From Agriotes lineatus (taxonomy: Eukaryota; Arthropoda; Insecta; Coleoptera; Elateridae): DNA of 64,000 nt. The stretch covers positions 51,601,763 through 51,665,762 of the forward strand of contig OW679202.1 of the NCBI GenBank assembly GCA_940337035.1, in the 5' to 3' direction. The notes beneath the pieces were generated by a model. It saw only the letters and a program-made list of their open reading frames with translations, was not told the origin of the DNA and did no database searches. Both the position numbers and the translations under genes were made by a program. Position 1 is the first letter of the stretch; every line of letters starts with the position of its first letter. Positions 10,320 to 20,729 of this stretch are shown here, one piece after another.

Positions 10320-11295
10320 TAGTTAATACTGTCGCACGTTTGGCTCAATAACAAGCCTATTGGCTACTGGAAGCGCCGCTTTTATACAGATCTGTCTAAT
10401 AAGGTACTCCCCCAGGTATAGACCGCGCTGAATAAAAGAGCTGCGAATGCGATTGCTCATTCACTTGACGTTTGAGAATTTAATTAGATGTCCTAGATTT
10501 ACATATCTACTTATGTTCTTTTTTGCTTAACTATATTAATTAAAATTGTCGTCCTTATTAAAGCAAAATCATAACTACATTTTCTTATGTGTTTATATGA
10601 AATCGGGTTGTATTTTTTACTGAATTGCATATTTGTTCTTAATATCTATGTACAGGCTGCATCAAATTTTATGGAACCACTATTGTTACTATATGTGAAG
10701 TAATGTCCTCTGGCTTTTTATTTACTGCTGCATCAAGTCTCTGTTTTTATTGAGCTATTTAGGTTCGCCGTTACGGGTTTCATCAGGGAGTAATATTACC
10801 GAAGCTGGACAACGGCGTGGCGAACATCCAGAACCTATATTAGGTTATTTGTTCTTTGAAACCCACCCCATCTGCGGCTTGAACTGTCGCGAGCGTATAC
10901 TCCCAAGCTACCCCTTTTCAATGACAGCGATTCATTTAGTATGTATCAGCACTGGGGACATTGTGTTCTGCATCGGTTAACTAGTGTTGTATTGAATAAG
11001 GGGTTACAAAATCCTCCCCAAAACGACGAAATAAACGTTTTAAGAGATCCAATCTAATGATTAGTGAATAATACTGAAACTGCATAAAATCAGTCAAGCT
11101 GTGTCCAAGTGCAGACGTGTTTTTTTAAATATCTCCCCATTTCCTATAAACATTACGATTTGTACAATAAGTAAATGAGTATAGTGGTAAAATGGCATAA
11201 TGGTCAATACTAACCAGCGCCACCACACCCTAATCTACACTGAACTGTTGCACTTAGTTACTACTGCGAACAGTACTAAAGGTAAGCTAAATATG
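10320..11295. other. Unassigned sequence
   Basis: A 76-codon frame at 10750-10980 (+) has no domain I recognise. Otherwise nothing is supported. Confidence 0.4.
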
Positions 11296-11299
11296 TCAT

Positions 11300-11830
11300 C
11301 GTTGTGATAGCGTTTTGAGGTGGCTGGGGTAATGGTTTTTCTCTAATTAGATGATCAGAAGAGCTTTTTTGCTTTTTAGATGTTGGAAGATTATATCGGA
11401 TTCAACGGATTTCATCGTTTTGGCGGACGGTGATAGATAGTTGAAAGAGTTTCTAGCTGGTGGTGGATAATCTCGTCGTCGTTTGCTCCCAGTTCCGACG
11501 GAAAGGGAGTGAAGACGTATTCAAGATGAGGGGCCTAGAGTCTGATAAATAGCATCAAATTGATTATTTTTAATTGTCAGCCCCCAGGAGTAGTATATGG
11601 CAGGTATAGTAATAGAACCCGTTGAGTCAACAGAGGATGATTGCAGTGCAAATAAGCTGGGTGATTAAAAGTATAGATATTGTATTGCGACATTTGCCAA
11701 TAGCTTCTTCCAGTTTTCGGGGATTTTAACTTTTGATTATGTTGAGCCAGTCAGTTAGCATTCCATAGCGACATTTTGAGCATCGCAGCCATTATTTCTC
11801 TTTGGCTAAACATGTCTTCTAGTTTGTCTA
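11300..11830 (-). pseudogene. Decayed jockey-like ORF2 5' end (endonuclease start)
   Basis: Directly downstream of the gag relic on the same strand. The conceptual reading at about 11816-11745 gives MFSQREIMAAMLKMSLWNAN, where KMSLWNANGL is the usual beginning of the endonuclease of jockey-like LINEs. Later, YNIYTFNHPA and a broken TTPGG match the region where TNHP and GG are expected. Several stops and frame changes interrupt it, and catalytic residues cannot be followed. It shows that the gag and endonuclease pieces derive from one inserted element reading toward lower coordinates. Confidence 0.55.
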
Positions 11831-12222
11831 CTAGCATATATGGAGTTTGTGGGAGTTGCTGTGCTGTAACTCGAGTGTGACTGGTCTTTCGCTAGTAACC
11901 TGATGTTGATAGGCGTGGTTGCTCGTGATTGCCTGAGATTGAGTATTTAGTTGTTGTTGAAATCTGGGCCTTAAGGAAGGGAATTTTCGCTTCTGCAGTT
12001 TTTTATGTACACAGTTAACGAGATGGTAGCTTCCGAAGAGTGCACAGGTAGCAGTTTTCTTGTCCTTAGTGCAGGCTAACGTAATACGGCATTTGCCACA
12101 CCTGGCACATTGAGGGCGACTGTTACAAAAGCCTTCAGTATGCCCGTATAGTTGGCACCTAGTAAACTGTAGCAATTTTCTATCAACTTGCGGCGGTTCA
12201 AAGTGTATGCTTACATTTTAAA
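11831..12222 (-). pseudogene. Jockey-like ORF1 (gag) with zinc-knuckle region
   Basis: Open frame on the minus strand. It extends upstream of the first ATG (12175) as FEPPQVDRKLLQFTRC, the usual lead-in to the gag zinc knuckles of jockey-clade LINEs. Cysteine/histidine clusters follow: CQLYGHTEGFC, CARCGKCRITLAC and CALFGSYHLVNC. These correspond to three CCHC knuckles (pattern RCQ.YGHT..YC, CVKCG..H....C, CANC.G.HPA.Y.GC), with changes in the second and third that would weaken metal binding. The C-terminal tail is glutamine/serine-rich. The protein would bind element RNA. The N-terminal half is missing, and ORF2 downstream is decayed, so this is a relic. A second, unrelated gag of this clade lies at 56606-57528. 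Confidence 0.8.
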
Positions 12223-12224
12223 TT

Positions 12225-12925
12225 GTTTTTGTATTAAAATGTCAGCTAGATATATATTTAGTATGTTTTTTTACTTTATAACCAGGACTTCATATTTCCT
12301 CGTTGAAGTCTTTAAGAACAACAGAAAACTGCATATGTGTTAGCACTACTCTGTAGCTTCTTTTTTGCTTTAGTTAATATGTATGTTAGTAGTTTAAAAT
12401 GTTATGTAATTTTTTCAATTTTTTCGACAACTTTTACTTGATCAGTGCTTACTGTCTTATAAGAACGAAGATTTACTTTCGTTCTCATCGATGTTGCTTG
12501 CTCATTAGTGCCCGAAAGCAGATAAGTTTTTTAAGTAAGTTCGCTTAGCATTTTCTGACGTAAGATTCTATTTTGCTTCGCCACTACTTGGTTTTTGGTT
12601 TCTTCTGATAACTGGTTGGTAATTCATCTCGCCTTCTGACGTTAAGAAAATTCTGTCACTGTCATTAGTGTAATCAGTTGCACGATTGCGAATTTTGGAA
12701 TGGATATCGAGTGCAGATGGGGAAGCGAAAAAATATTGGCAGTAAAAGATACGCACTCACATTCGCAGCGGCGCTCAGTAAAGGTGTATTAGGGGCACAA
12801 TAACAATTTGTATATTTGTATATAAACAAAATGAACCCCGGTTCTAATCTTATATGAAACTTCTGGTTTGACAAAGTGCACAGCACTATGGAATGAAACT
12901 GGAGGTATTAGAGTGAATGGAACTC
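12225..12925. other. Unassigned AT-rich sequence
   Basis: Short frames at 12568-12756 and 12674-12886 (-) have no recognisable domain; nothing else is supported. Confidence 0.4.
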
Positions 12926-12929
12926 CAAT

Positions 12930-13250
12930 AAGCAACTTAAGATAATTATGCTAATGAAGCCATTCTTCAGGCAAAACCATGGTCGATCTGCAGCCACCTT
13001 TTGATAAGGTAGTTATGAAGTTATGAAGAAGTTGCACTAACTGTAAACATAAATAATATATAATTATCACAAAAATTGATGTCAATGTCAATTCCATACT
13101 AGATGAACTGATAGAGGGAGCTGAAAATAATACTACCTTGAAATGATAATGACAAATGCGACTACAGTGGGGATATCAGAGTGAAACTAAAAAATACAGT
13201 GTGTTGCTATATGGAATGGAATAAGAATACAATGAAGAAAGAAGAACAAT
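12930..13250 (+). pseudogene. Possible non-LTR RT C-terminal scrap
   Basis: Broken plus-strand reading: NHGRSAATFDKVV, VMKKLALTVNIN, YIIITKIDVNVN, then YSVLLYGMEWN. The order resembles the segment after the YADD motif in RTE-like RTs (a helix, K.GL.IN..KTK, then a VLLYG.E.W motif). There are stops and frame changes throughout. The match is weak and made by eye only. Confidence 0.35.
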
Positions 13251-13254
13251 TTAC

Positions 13255-14235
13255 TAAATGTATTTTTATTAGAGACCCGGTTTCTATCGCGGTGTAGATA
13301 TGGTTATATACTGCATTAATATGGTATGAGCAAAAAGAAGGTTTAACAAAGGCGCCTTTGGAATTTTGATGTCATGTGTATTATAACATCAGAAAATATG
13401 AAGCTGTCATTTTACGTTTGTTAGAAAGTGAGGTTATGATCTTCTTCTGCAGACTTTGGAAATATTTCCGTTTCGTTTATTACGAGAAGTCTTGATCACG
13501 GTTGTCAATGATAAGAGTTAGGTATAATTTTCTGGTGTTATACTAATGCCCATGACTTCAAAATTCCAAAGACATCTATGATTAACTTTCCTTTTGATCA
13601 TACTGCACCAATGATCGTAGTTCAGCTATGTTATAAATTTTTCACTTTCGGCTAGAAAGGTTGCAGATTGAAATGAAGGTGTCTCAATGCTCTTAACAAA
13701 ACTAGGATTTTTTTGTACGGAACGTGAACTTACGTCTAATTTAAAAGCCTCCTCGTTATTTACGTTATTACAAATATAGTCACAAAAAGTAAAATTTACA
13801 AATGCGGTGACTAAAAACTCATTACTTATTTATGGAAGCGCTTTGAGTTCTAAGCGCTATAAAAACAGATTCGCGAATTCCTGCGTCTCCGGAGCTTATA
13901 TCTTATCAGAGCTGTAAATCCTTTTGTTTCGCATGTAAATTTAATGTCAGAGATACATGGTAACACCTACAAACATTTTACTCCGTCTAATTATAAACAG
14001 TGATGTTTCAAAGCAGGCACTACGTAATTTCTTTTTTATTAGCTTACGATAATTTCTCATTAGTTCACATTTGTTTATCTATTTCAGTAAATAAGATAAT
14101 TAGTCCAAAATATAAAATTCAGGACGCATGTGATAAGCTTGTGTTCATGTGGTTGTACAGCTGTGAACAGAATAACTACAATATAATCTAGTGTCCTTAC
14201 TTCGCATTGCAGAAATAGTTAAAATAGTTCAAAGA
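13255..14235. other. Unassigned AT-rich sequence
   Basis: No gene, repeat or RNA supported. The frame at 14000-14191 (+) is AT-rich and featureless. Confidence 0.4.
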
Positions 14236-14249
14236 TTATAGTAAATCTA

Positions 14250-14415
14250 TAATTTTAGTTAACAAACCCCTTCCGGGATTGGACCGCGTCATTATTGAGG
14301 TCGAAGAAACCAACGTTTCGCCCACTTTCTTAAGGGGCTTCATCAGGAGGAAAAGCAAAAGTGCCGTCGCGATTGAGTGACGGTGGGCGGGCTTAGAAAT
14401 TAGCACTCTCCACAT
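14250..14415 (-). mobile_element. Penelope-like element 3' terminal fragment
   Basis: Minus-strand fragment homologous to the ends of the PLE copies at 1213-2556. It begins with the last coding residues (WRVLISKP, diverged from WKVLIPKP), passes through GACGGTGGGCGGG, a stretch with CTTTTGCTTTTCCTCCTGATGA, and ends near AACAAACCCC at about 14263. The TATA segment present in the other copies is deleted. It carries a hammerhead-like motif. Its upstream side abuts a transposase scrap in the opposite strand. Confidence 0.8.
14308..14346 (-). ncRNA. Hammerhead-ribozyme-like motif, second PLE copy
   Basis: Minus strand: CTGATGA (14346-14340), one unpaired A, stem II GCCC/GGGC, then GAAAC (14319-14315). 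Stem III AC/GT encloses loop GTTG, with T (14308) as the predicted cleavage nucleotide. Core and stem II are identical to the motif at 2466-2505, while loop II and the stem III loop differ. Stem I is again poor. Confidence 0.6.
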
Positions 14416-14535
14416 TCCTGCCAGATCTTGCGACCTCACGCCATGCTATTTCTTTCTGTGGTCGTATTTAAGGAACTCCATTTTCCACCAACCAATACCT
14501 AAATTAACTGCAGCACAGAATAGTGGAGAAAATTA
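14414..14535 (+). pseudogene. Mariner-type transposase C-terminal scrap
   Basis: About 40 open codons: RSCDLTPCYFFLWSYLRN then FHQPIPKL. The motif corresponds to PRSPDLTPLDFFLWGYLK of the insect transposase family seen elsewhere in this window, but the catalytic aspartate (D before FFLW) is replaced by tyrosine. It lies between the PLE fragment and the CR1-like LINE. Relic. Confidence 0.65.
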
Positions 14536-14587
14536 ATAACAATCCGAATATGTTAATAAATCTCAGCATCGATTGGATTGACGCTGT

Positions 14588-15127
14588 TTGGTTTAAGTGA
14601 AACGTGGTTATCTGGGAATTACCAAAGGTTCAATAACTTTACTTGACTTGATAGTCGTTTCCAGTAACAATATACATATATTAGAAAAAACTGTCTCGGA
14701 GTGTAATATGGCAGATCATTGTAAAGTAACCTGCACTTTTTCTCTATTGGTAAAAGCAGTTCTACCTACTACTCGTAGTCTTAGAGATTTCTCAATGTTT
14801 GATCACAATCCTTTTATTCGGAATTTATACGCTGTTCCACGGTTGATGATGTTTGATATGCAGGATGTTAACGACAAAATCAATTTTCTCAATGATAGCA
14901 TATGCAATGTTATTGACCTGCATGCTCCCATCAAAGAATCTAGATCTTTTAATGTCAGCAAGCCCTGGCTAACCAACAATTTACCATTTATGATGCGTTT
15001 AAGAGATAGGACTCTATCTAAATTTAAAAACAAACAAGAAATTCCCTACATTGGGATTATTATAAATCTTGTTACCGCCACAGTTTCTAGAGAAAAAAAA
15101 AGTGTATCTGCAATCAAAATTTACTAA
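14588..15127 (+). pseudogene. LINE endonuclease remnant and linker
   Basis: Frame one gives FGLSETWL with the endonuclease SET motif. After a frame change at about 14597 the 176-codon frame gives SITLLDLIVV and MADHCKVT, the latter in the position of the catalytic SDH motif (here ADH). Then come HAPIKESRSFNVSKPWLTNN and MMRLRDRTLSKFKNK, the usual linker between endonuclease and RT in CR1-like proteins. The middle of the nuclease, with the catalytic N, D and H of the fold core, is deleted. The serine of SDH is changed. Not functional. The ATG at 14597 is simply the first in the frame. Confidence 0.75.
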
Positions 15128-15379
15128 CAATAATAGTCCTAAGTCTATTTGCAATGAATTTCGTAAGTTGAATATTACTAATAAACATAATTGCCCTTTA
15201 ATATGCAAAACTTAGTAAATTTAATTAATAACTTTTTCAAAATTCTTCTAATGCTGCCCATTTTACAAACAGTGAATTAATTAACACTACCCATAAAAAA
15301 CGAATTTCGTAACCTCCTACAATTTCATAAGACAGCTCAGTTGGAAGTTGAAAATCTGATTTTCTCTATTAAGACACGA

Positions 15380-16271
15380 TGTTCTGGATGAGACAACTTT
15401 AACATTCAGCTTTTACGTTTGTGCTGTCCGTATCTCTTACCTTATTTTACTCATATATTAAATTTTTACATAACTGAGAGCGTCTATGCAGATGTATGGA
15501 AAACTGCCCTTGTTACTTCTTTACCCAAAATTAATCCTCCTACTGAGCTGAAACACCTTCGACCTATAAGTATCTTGTGTACATTATCCAAGGTTTTTGA
15601 AAAAATTATAAAAATGCAAATTCGCGACCACCTTAATAAATATATGGATATAGTTACAACACAACATTAATGGACATAACAGATGACTGTATTAGAGCGA
15701 CTGCTTACGGTACTTGTACTTTTAGATTTCTCTTTGACACCATTAATCATAAAATTCTTTTGTCTTAGCAATTAATTTAATAAATAATTACCTAGCAAAT
15801 AGAGTTGAAAGGGTAAAATATCAGTCGAAAATATCTGACCCCAGAGTGGTTTTATCGGGGGTTCCACAAGGTTCGATACTGGGCCCTCTTTTGTTTTCTC
15901 TATACACTAAAAACATAGGTTCTTGTTTAAAGCACTGTAAATTTCACATATATGCGGACGATATACAACTATATTACTCCTTTTTTCCGCATTTATTAGA
16001 GGAGGCGGTGTAGTTAGTGAATGAGGATTTGTTAAACCTTGTTTAATTCAGCAAAAAACACTCGTTGCTAAAAAATTCTTCCAAATCTTCTGTCATGCTG
16101 TTTGGAAAGAAGAAGGATCGAGATATGACTGTAGCTCTGTTACAAATAAAGGTGGGCGATGATATTTTACCATATAAGGTTGTTTGCAAAAATTTAGGAA
16201 TCTATGTTGATAATGATCTACGCTTTGATTACCATGTATCTCGTTGCATTCAAAAAGCGTACCTATTATAA
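15380..16271 (+). pseudogene. LINE reverse transcriptase core, frameshifted
   Basis: Pieces in order: YADVWKTALVTSLPKI and LRPISILCTLSKVFEKII (15419-15670), a decayed palm A region with DTINHKILL (about 15735), SGVPQGSILGPLLFSLYT (about 15850-15910, motif B), HIYADDIQLYY (about 15948, catalytic YADD), and 16065-16271 with a frame ending in YHVSRCIQKAYLL. The order is that of the RT fingers, palm and thumb of a LINE. At least four frameshifts or stops interrupt it, and the motif A aspartate cannot be confirmed. The first half reads in one frame and the YADD region in another. Confidence 0.8.
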
Positions 16272-16794
16272 TCTAAAACTACTATACGCAAACAGGTACT
16301 GCCTAACAAGGGACATGAAAATTTTATTGTGCGATACATTAGTTTTGTCTCATTCTAATTTCTGCGATTCCTTGTATGACTCATGTACCACCGCTCTTGC
16401 ACGTTTGCGTATCCAACGAACACAAAATTCTTGTCTGCGATTCATCTTTGGTTTGCGTAAGCAGCATCAAGTTTCGCAAAAAATAAAAGAAGCAAAATGG
16501 CTTAACATGTCCAATAGGCGCATATTCCATACGGCGAATTTTTATTTCAAAATTACTAACAATAAAGTACCTCCTTATCTATTTGATAAACTATCCTATA
16601 GCAAGGAACATCATATTAATATTCGATCGAAGCATGATTTGACTATTCCTTACCACAAAACGTATTTGTTCAAGAGGTCACTTTCTTACAATATAGTTTA
16701 TTACTACAATCGCATAATTCCTAATAATTTGGTAGACGCACCACTAGCCAAATTTAAACGTCACTTTAAGAGTAAGCTCGTTCTAAACCAATGA
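16204..16794 (+). pseudogene. LINE RT C-terminal domain
   Basis: A 196-codon frame that is +1 relative to the preceding RT piece. It contains LVLSHSNFCDSLYDSC, RIQRTQNSCLRFIFGLRK and PYLFDKLSYSKEHHINIRSK, the C-terminal region typical of CR1-like insect LINEs. It ends with AKFKRHFKSKLVLNQ and a stop at 16794, close to where such proteins normally end. It is intact over this domain, but the frame break upstream and the decayed RT make the element inactive. The first 15 or so codons overlap the previous frame and are probably not authentic. Confidence 0.8.
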
Positions 16795-16843
16795 GGTGCT
16801 CTCATTTACCTTGCAATATATTTTCTGTACCTATATTGATAAT

Positions 16844-17196
16844 GTATGTATGTATTATCTGTAACCTCATTTACCTGGCGGTGTCGAGGCTGGTGCTTTA
16901 TGCGCTGGCATCTGGCGATACAATGATCAACTTGCCTCGGATTCGGGATACAGAGTTGGATCGCGCCTTTGGTGCTTGCGCAGCATCCATTGTATGAGGT
17001 GTGTGTCTTCGTGATGTGTTGACCTTGTTACTCTATCTCTTAGGTCTGTGGTTCTGAGTAGAGCACAGTTAATTTGGTTCCCAACTGTGAATGGTCTCAC
17101 CGCCAAGGCGGAAAAATTCCGACCCCCGCGGGATTCGAACCGAGGACTTGCTTAATGCAAGTCTGGCGCTTACCCAACAGCTCCACTCGGCTTCTT
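16844..17196 (-). mobile_element. tRNA-derived SINE with 14-bp target duplication
   Basis: The SINE is flanked by exact copies of CCTATATTGATAAT at 16830-16843 and 17197-17210. On the minus strand it starts with a tRNA-like head (GCTGTTGGGTAAGC in the A-box area; B-box GGTTCGAATCC at about 17116), continues through an unrelated body, and ends with a short ATAC-type repeat tail next to the left duplication. The long flanking duplication and simple-repeat tail show LINE-driven retrotransposition. The end of its body (AATGAGGTTAC) resembles that of the SINE at 25478-25835. It lies in the 3' UTR of the CR1-like LINE and so postdates it. Confidence 0.85.
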
Positions 17197-17329
17197 CCTA
17201 TATTGATAATTTTTTTCTAATTATCTTTTTTGTACACTTTTACACTTGTTCGTGTATATAGACATCGGATCCTGGATGGGCATAGTGGTAGATCAGTTAG
17301 CTTGTTTTTTTTACTTGCTAACTGAACTA

Positions 17330-17383
17330 TGTCCTATTTACACATTTATATCTACATGTCCTATTTACACATTTATATCTACA
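17330..17383. repeat. 27-bp direct repeat, two exact copies
   Basis: The unit TGTCCTATTTACACATTTAT plus ATCTACA occurs twice in tandem (17330-17356, 17357-17383) in the 3' UTR of the LINE. Confidence 0.9.
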
Positions 17384-17426
17384 TTTTTTTGTATCATATG
17401 TATCTATAGTCAGTAAATAAATGCGG

Positions 17427-17446
17427 TATTATTATTATTATTATTA
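17427..17446. repeat. (ATT)n tail of the LINE
   Basis: Six to seven ATT repeats directly after CAGTAAATAAATGCGGT; this is the expected simple-repeat 3' terminus of a CR1-like LINE. Confidence 0.8.
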
Positions 17447-17449
17447 CAC

Positions 17450-19128
17450 TTATTATAAATTACAGTTAAGTTGTTACCATTTGATGGAAATGTAGTGTTT
17501 TAAAGTTAGTTTTACACGTTTGCATTTAAATTTTTTCTTGTTGTTAAATCTGTTTATAAAAGTAGGGTTAGGTACATTTTGTGATATATTCACAACGAAC
17601 TTTTCATCGCTTACTGGTACGTCAAATTTAAATGAACACTTGATATAATGAGTAGCGCTGTATGAAAATGGTTTGCGATCGTTGCACCGTCTTCTCTTCT
17701 TCAATTAGTTTGTTAAATTACTCGTCCGTTTATTTATTTAGTATTGAAATGACAGGACCGCCGGTCTTACGTCATCGATCTTCTAGAATCCCAAGCAGCT
17801 GCCAACTGGTCTTCGGTCCTGGAGTTTTTAAGAAGTCCTTGCTCTAGGTGTTGGACAAATATCATGTTCCGTACGAATGCTGTTGAGTGAGGTCCAGACA
17901 GCGAGAGAGGTCGGTTCCAGGAAGGATTTGTCTTAATAGAACTACGTGTTGAAGACCTCTAGTGGCGCCTTCTAGATGATCTCTTTATCTTAGCAGTCTT
18001 TAAGTTGGAACTGCTCTTTTGTTAGGTTTTTGCCTGTACCATTTGGTGGATTCCTGGTTTTCAATCAATGGAAGAAGAGATCTGGTACGTCTACATGAAT
18101 GGGGTGTATCTGGTTGTTCAGTTCTTTGTTATAGGTATTATTTCAACAATGCTCTGGATTTTAATATGCATTATGATTGGTACCCAGAATGTGGGGTAGG
18201 CTTGATGTTACCGATGATCATACACATGGTATTCTTGTGCTGAGTATTGACTAATCTTACATATGAGCTCTTAATTTACACTGCACTACAGAATTCTGTA
18301 ACCAAGTGGACGAGACTTAGGAAAGAACATCGGAAAGTGGTTGCAGAAACACCCAACCTTGTTTCTCATAGCTTTTGAATGATACCATTTCTTGTTTTAA
18401 GTTTCGCAGCTAAGTTCGTCATCAGGCATTTGAAGTACAATGTTTTGTCTAGAGACACATTCAAATATGATATGATCTAAAAATTGTATCTCCTAAAGGG
18501 CTGTGGATTTAAAAAAAATATTTATATTGTTAGTGATGAGTAAAGGTACTTTACAATGTAACTTATGCACTTTTTATGGACTCACTTAACTTACACAGTA
18601 TGTTTAAAACTGAACACAAAGTGGTGCTGTGTATGGAAAATGGAGGATATCACTTTGAACATCTGTAGTTACCTCTGTTATTAAACTTCTTTTGTATTCA
18701 ACAGAAATGTTTGTATTTGTTAAAATGACATTACTAATATAACCTTAAACTGACAGATGTAAAATGCTAATGTCACAAAGGCTGCCACCATAAATTAACA
18801 CGAAAGAGTTCCACAGCCTTATACAGGTTAAAACTGTGGTACTTGATATGCCTTGTTGCATGGTATATTATTGAGAAAGACATATAATCCTCCAAGAACA
18901 ATTTTGTTATTGAGAGCGAAGCATGAGATCTCTGTTTTAGTCATGTTGTGTCCCCTTTAATTTAACAAAGCATTGAATAATAATCCAGGCTTCAAAGGTT
19001 GTGTGCATCGTGCCCAGCCTGAAGTCATCTGAGTACCCCAACTTTCGGGATGATGTTTCTAGGGTATCAAAAATCTAGCAGCAATGGATCCGGTATTGAT
19101 GCTTGAGATAGGTCGTCGCTTAACATCC
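17450..19128. other. Unassigned sequence up to assembly gap
   Basis: No supported gene. The 76-codon minus frame at 17474-17704 is lysine-rich with no recognised domain. A degenerate CTGATGA...GAAAC pair occurs on the minus strand at 18409-18427, without a proper stem II. Confidence 0.4.
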
Positions 19129-19228
19129 NNNNNNNNNNNNNNNNNNNNNNNNNNNNNNNNNNNNNNNNNNNNNNNNNNNNNNNNNNNNNNNNNNNNNNNN
19201 NNNNNNNNNNNNNNNNNNNNNNNNNNNN
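19129..19228. other. Assembly gap (100 N)
   Basis: Exactly 100 N, a conventional placeholder for a gap of unknown length. The open frame reported across it is meaningless. Confidence 0.98.
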
Positions 19229-19269
19229 GAATTCGATTAAAGCTGTTATGCTAGACACAAAATAAAAAG

Positions 19270-20725
19270 TAATTTAAGACAACCAATCTAATGTAGGCAC
19301 CAAGAATAAAGACTGGATGACCGCAAAATATTGGAACATTGTAAAGAAAAGAAAAACTGGATGGCGAAGTGCAGAGACTCTCTTCTCTGGGAGAGAAAAA
19401 AATGTATTCCTAAATAAATTGTGTCAAGAATTACCGCAAAAGTTGCTGTGAGGATGAGGACTATGACCAGACCGCCTAATATAGTTCCCCTACAAAATCA
19501 GTACATCCAGAACTTGACAACTTAGAAGAAAATTAATCTCACCTTCTGTGGCAACCTTCTAATAAAGCCTGGAAAACCGGACGATATCCTCAAGACTGCA
19601 TTAGATCTGTTTTCGTCTCTACACAACAGCTACAGAACCATCGCCCTCCTATCCCATACCGTTAAGAGAATGCTCAAGATCTATTTACAACGACCTAAGA
19701 GATAAACTGGCAGATACCCCAGGAATAGACGGAGTTGGTGAGTGGAAAGGAAACTAAGGAGCAAATTCGTAATGTCCGACATGTAATCGAGAAAACTTGA
19801 GAGTTTGGAGTGCATACCTATCTATGCTTCCTAGGTTCCAGCAAATTTTTCGACTGTGTAAGCTGCTTTGAACAGTGTTAGTTGATGTAGATACACCCGA
19901 ACATCTGGTCTTCCTTTGAAACTATTTATATGAAGACGTTTCTGCGAGAGTAGCACCCGATGGTAGTTGCTCAAAACCTTTTAAAGTAGGGATGGTGTCT
20001 GCCAAGGTTGTATACTCTTCGCGTTGCTATTTAATATTTATGGAGACTGTGTAATTTGGTAAGACCTTGCAAAGTAGAAAGAGGAACACCTATTGGGGAG
20101 AAAAGAAGAAATAACTTACGTTACGTCGACGACACCTCAATTATTGCCAAAACCAAAACCGAGGTGAATTTTTAGAAAGAATAAAAGCTGCAAATGTAAA
20201 TGTTGCACTAAAATTTACTCGCGAAGAGATGATTTATTTGGAATCACACATCAACTGAATGGCAGTAGTTCATTAAACTATGAAGACGAATAGCTATAGC
20301 TAAGACACCGGTGGCTAGCTCAAAAAGATATAAAGTGATTGCTATATATCGAAATCGACCAAAAGAAGGTTATTGCAGTTTTAATTCCTTCCATAGCCAT
20401 GTAATATGATACCGAGATATAGACATTAAAAGCAGTTGAAAGGGTAAGACCCGACACGTTTCAGATGTAGTCTGGAAAGAGCTCCTGATAATCCACTCAA
20501 AGGCACACAGAAAAAATATGTCCATACTATACGAACTAAACGTTCAAGACCGTTTTTCAACAAGCGTGAGATGTCACGTTCGGAAATATTTTGAACATGT
20601 GACTAGAAGAAAGAGCGATAACTTAGAGAAGTTGGTTTTTCAGGGAGAGATGGAAGGAATGCGCGTTTTCGGAATAGCTGGATTGACCAAGGATAAGGAC
20701 TTCACCGAAGCTTCTCTCTAAAAAA
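19270..20725 (+). pseudogene. Heavily decayed non-LTR reverse transcriptase
   Basis: Plus-strand relic with many stops. Recognisable pieces: LADTPGIDGV and broken TELI-type region (about 19700-19800), NYLYEDVSARVAPDGS (about 19928-19975; pattern LY....ARV...G....F....GVRQG), VVYSSRCYLIF (decayed motif B continuation), a corrupted LRYVDDT region at about 20112-20135, and a final 67-codon frame (20518-20721) with VRKYFEHVTRRKSDNLEKLV and GEMEGMRVFG. The last matches the conserved tail RI..FGHV.RR..D.LEKLVV.GKVEGKR of RTE-like endonuclease-RT proteins. Order and spacing fit one degraded element. Confidence 0.7.
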
Positions 20726-20729
20726 AAAA

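Larger units (their letters stand above)
14540..17446 (+). mobile_element. CR1-like non-LTR retrotransposon, degenerate, with nested SINE
   Basis: A LINE read left to right: endonuclease start (LSETWL at 14593-14610), endonuclease end and linker (14597-15127), RT (about 15419-16270), C-terminal domain (16204-16794), a 3' UTR and a terminal (ATT)n tail at 17427-17446. A SINE is inserted in the 3' UTR at 16844-17196. The central endonuclease is deleted, since LSETWL is followed within 30 bp by SITLLDLIVV. Several frameshifts separate the pieces. CR1-like placement is from the C-terminal sequence and the short-repeat tail. Confidence 0.8.

Noticed and set aside
10763..10786. Minus-strand CTGATGA near GCGAACC
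   Set aside because: GAAAC is GAACC, so the core is incomplete, although a CCG/CGG hairpin lies between; kept only as a weak lead.
18403..18430. Minus-strand CTGATGA followed by GAAAC
   Set aside because: The 13 bases between them (CGAACTTAGCTGC) do not form a G-C-closed stem II, and no short stem III with GT is near; likely a decayed copy or chance.
19067..19258. ORF spanning the first N gap
   Set aside because: Consists mostly of unknown residues; an artefact of translating N.
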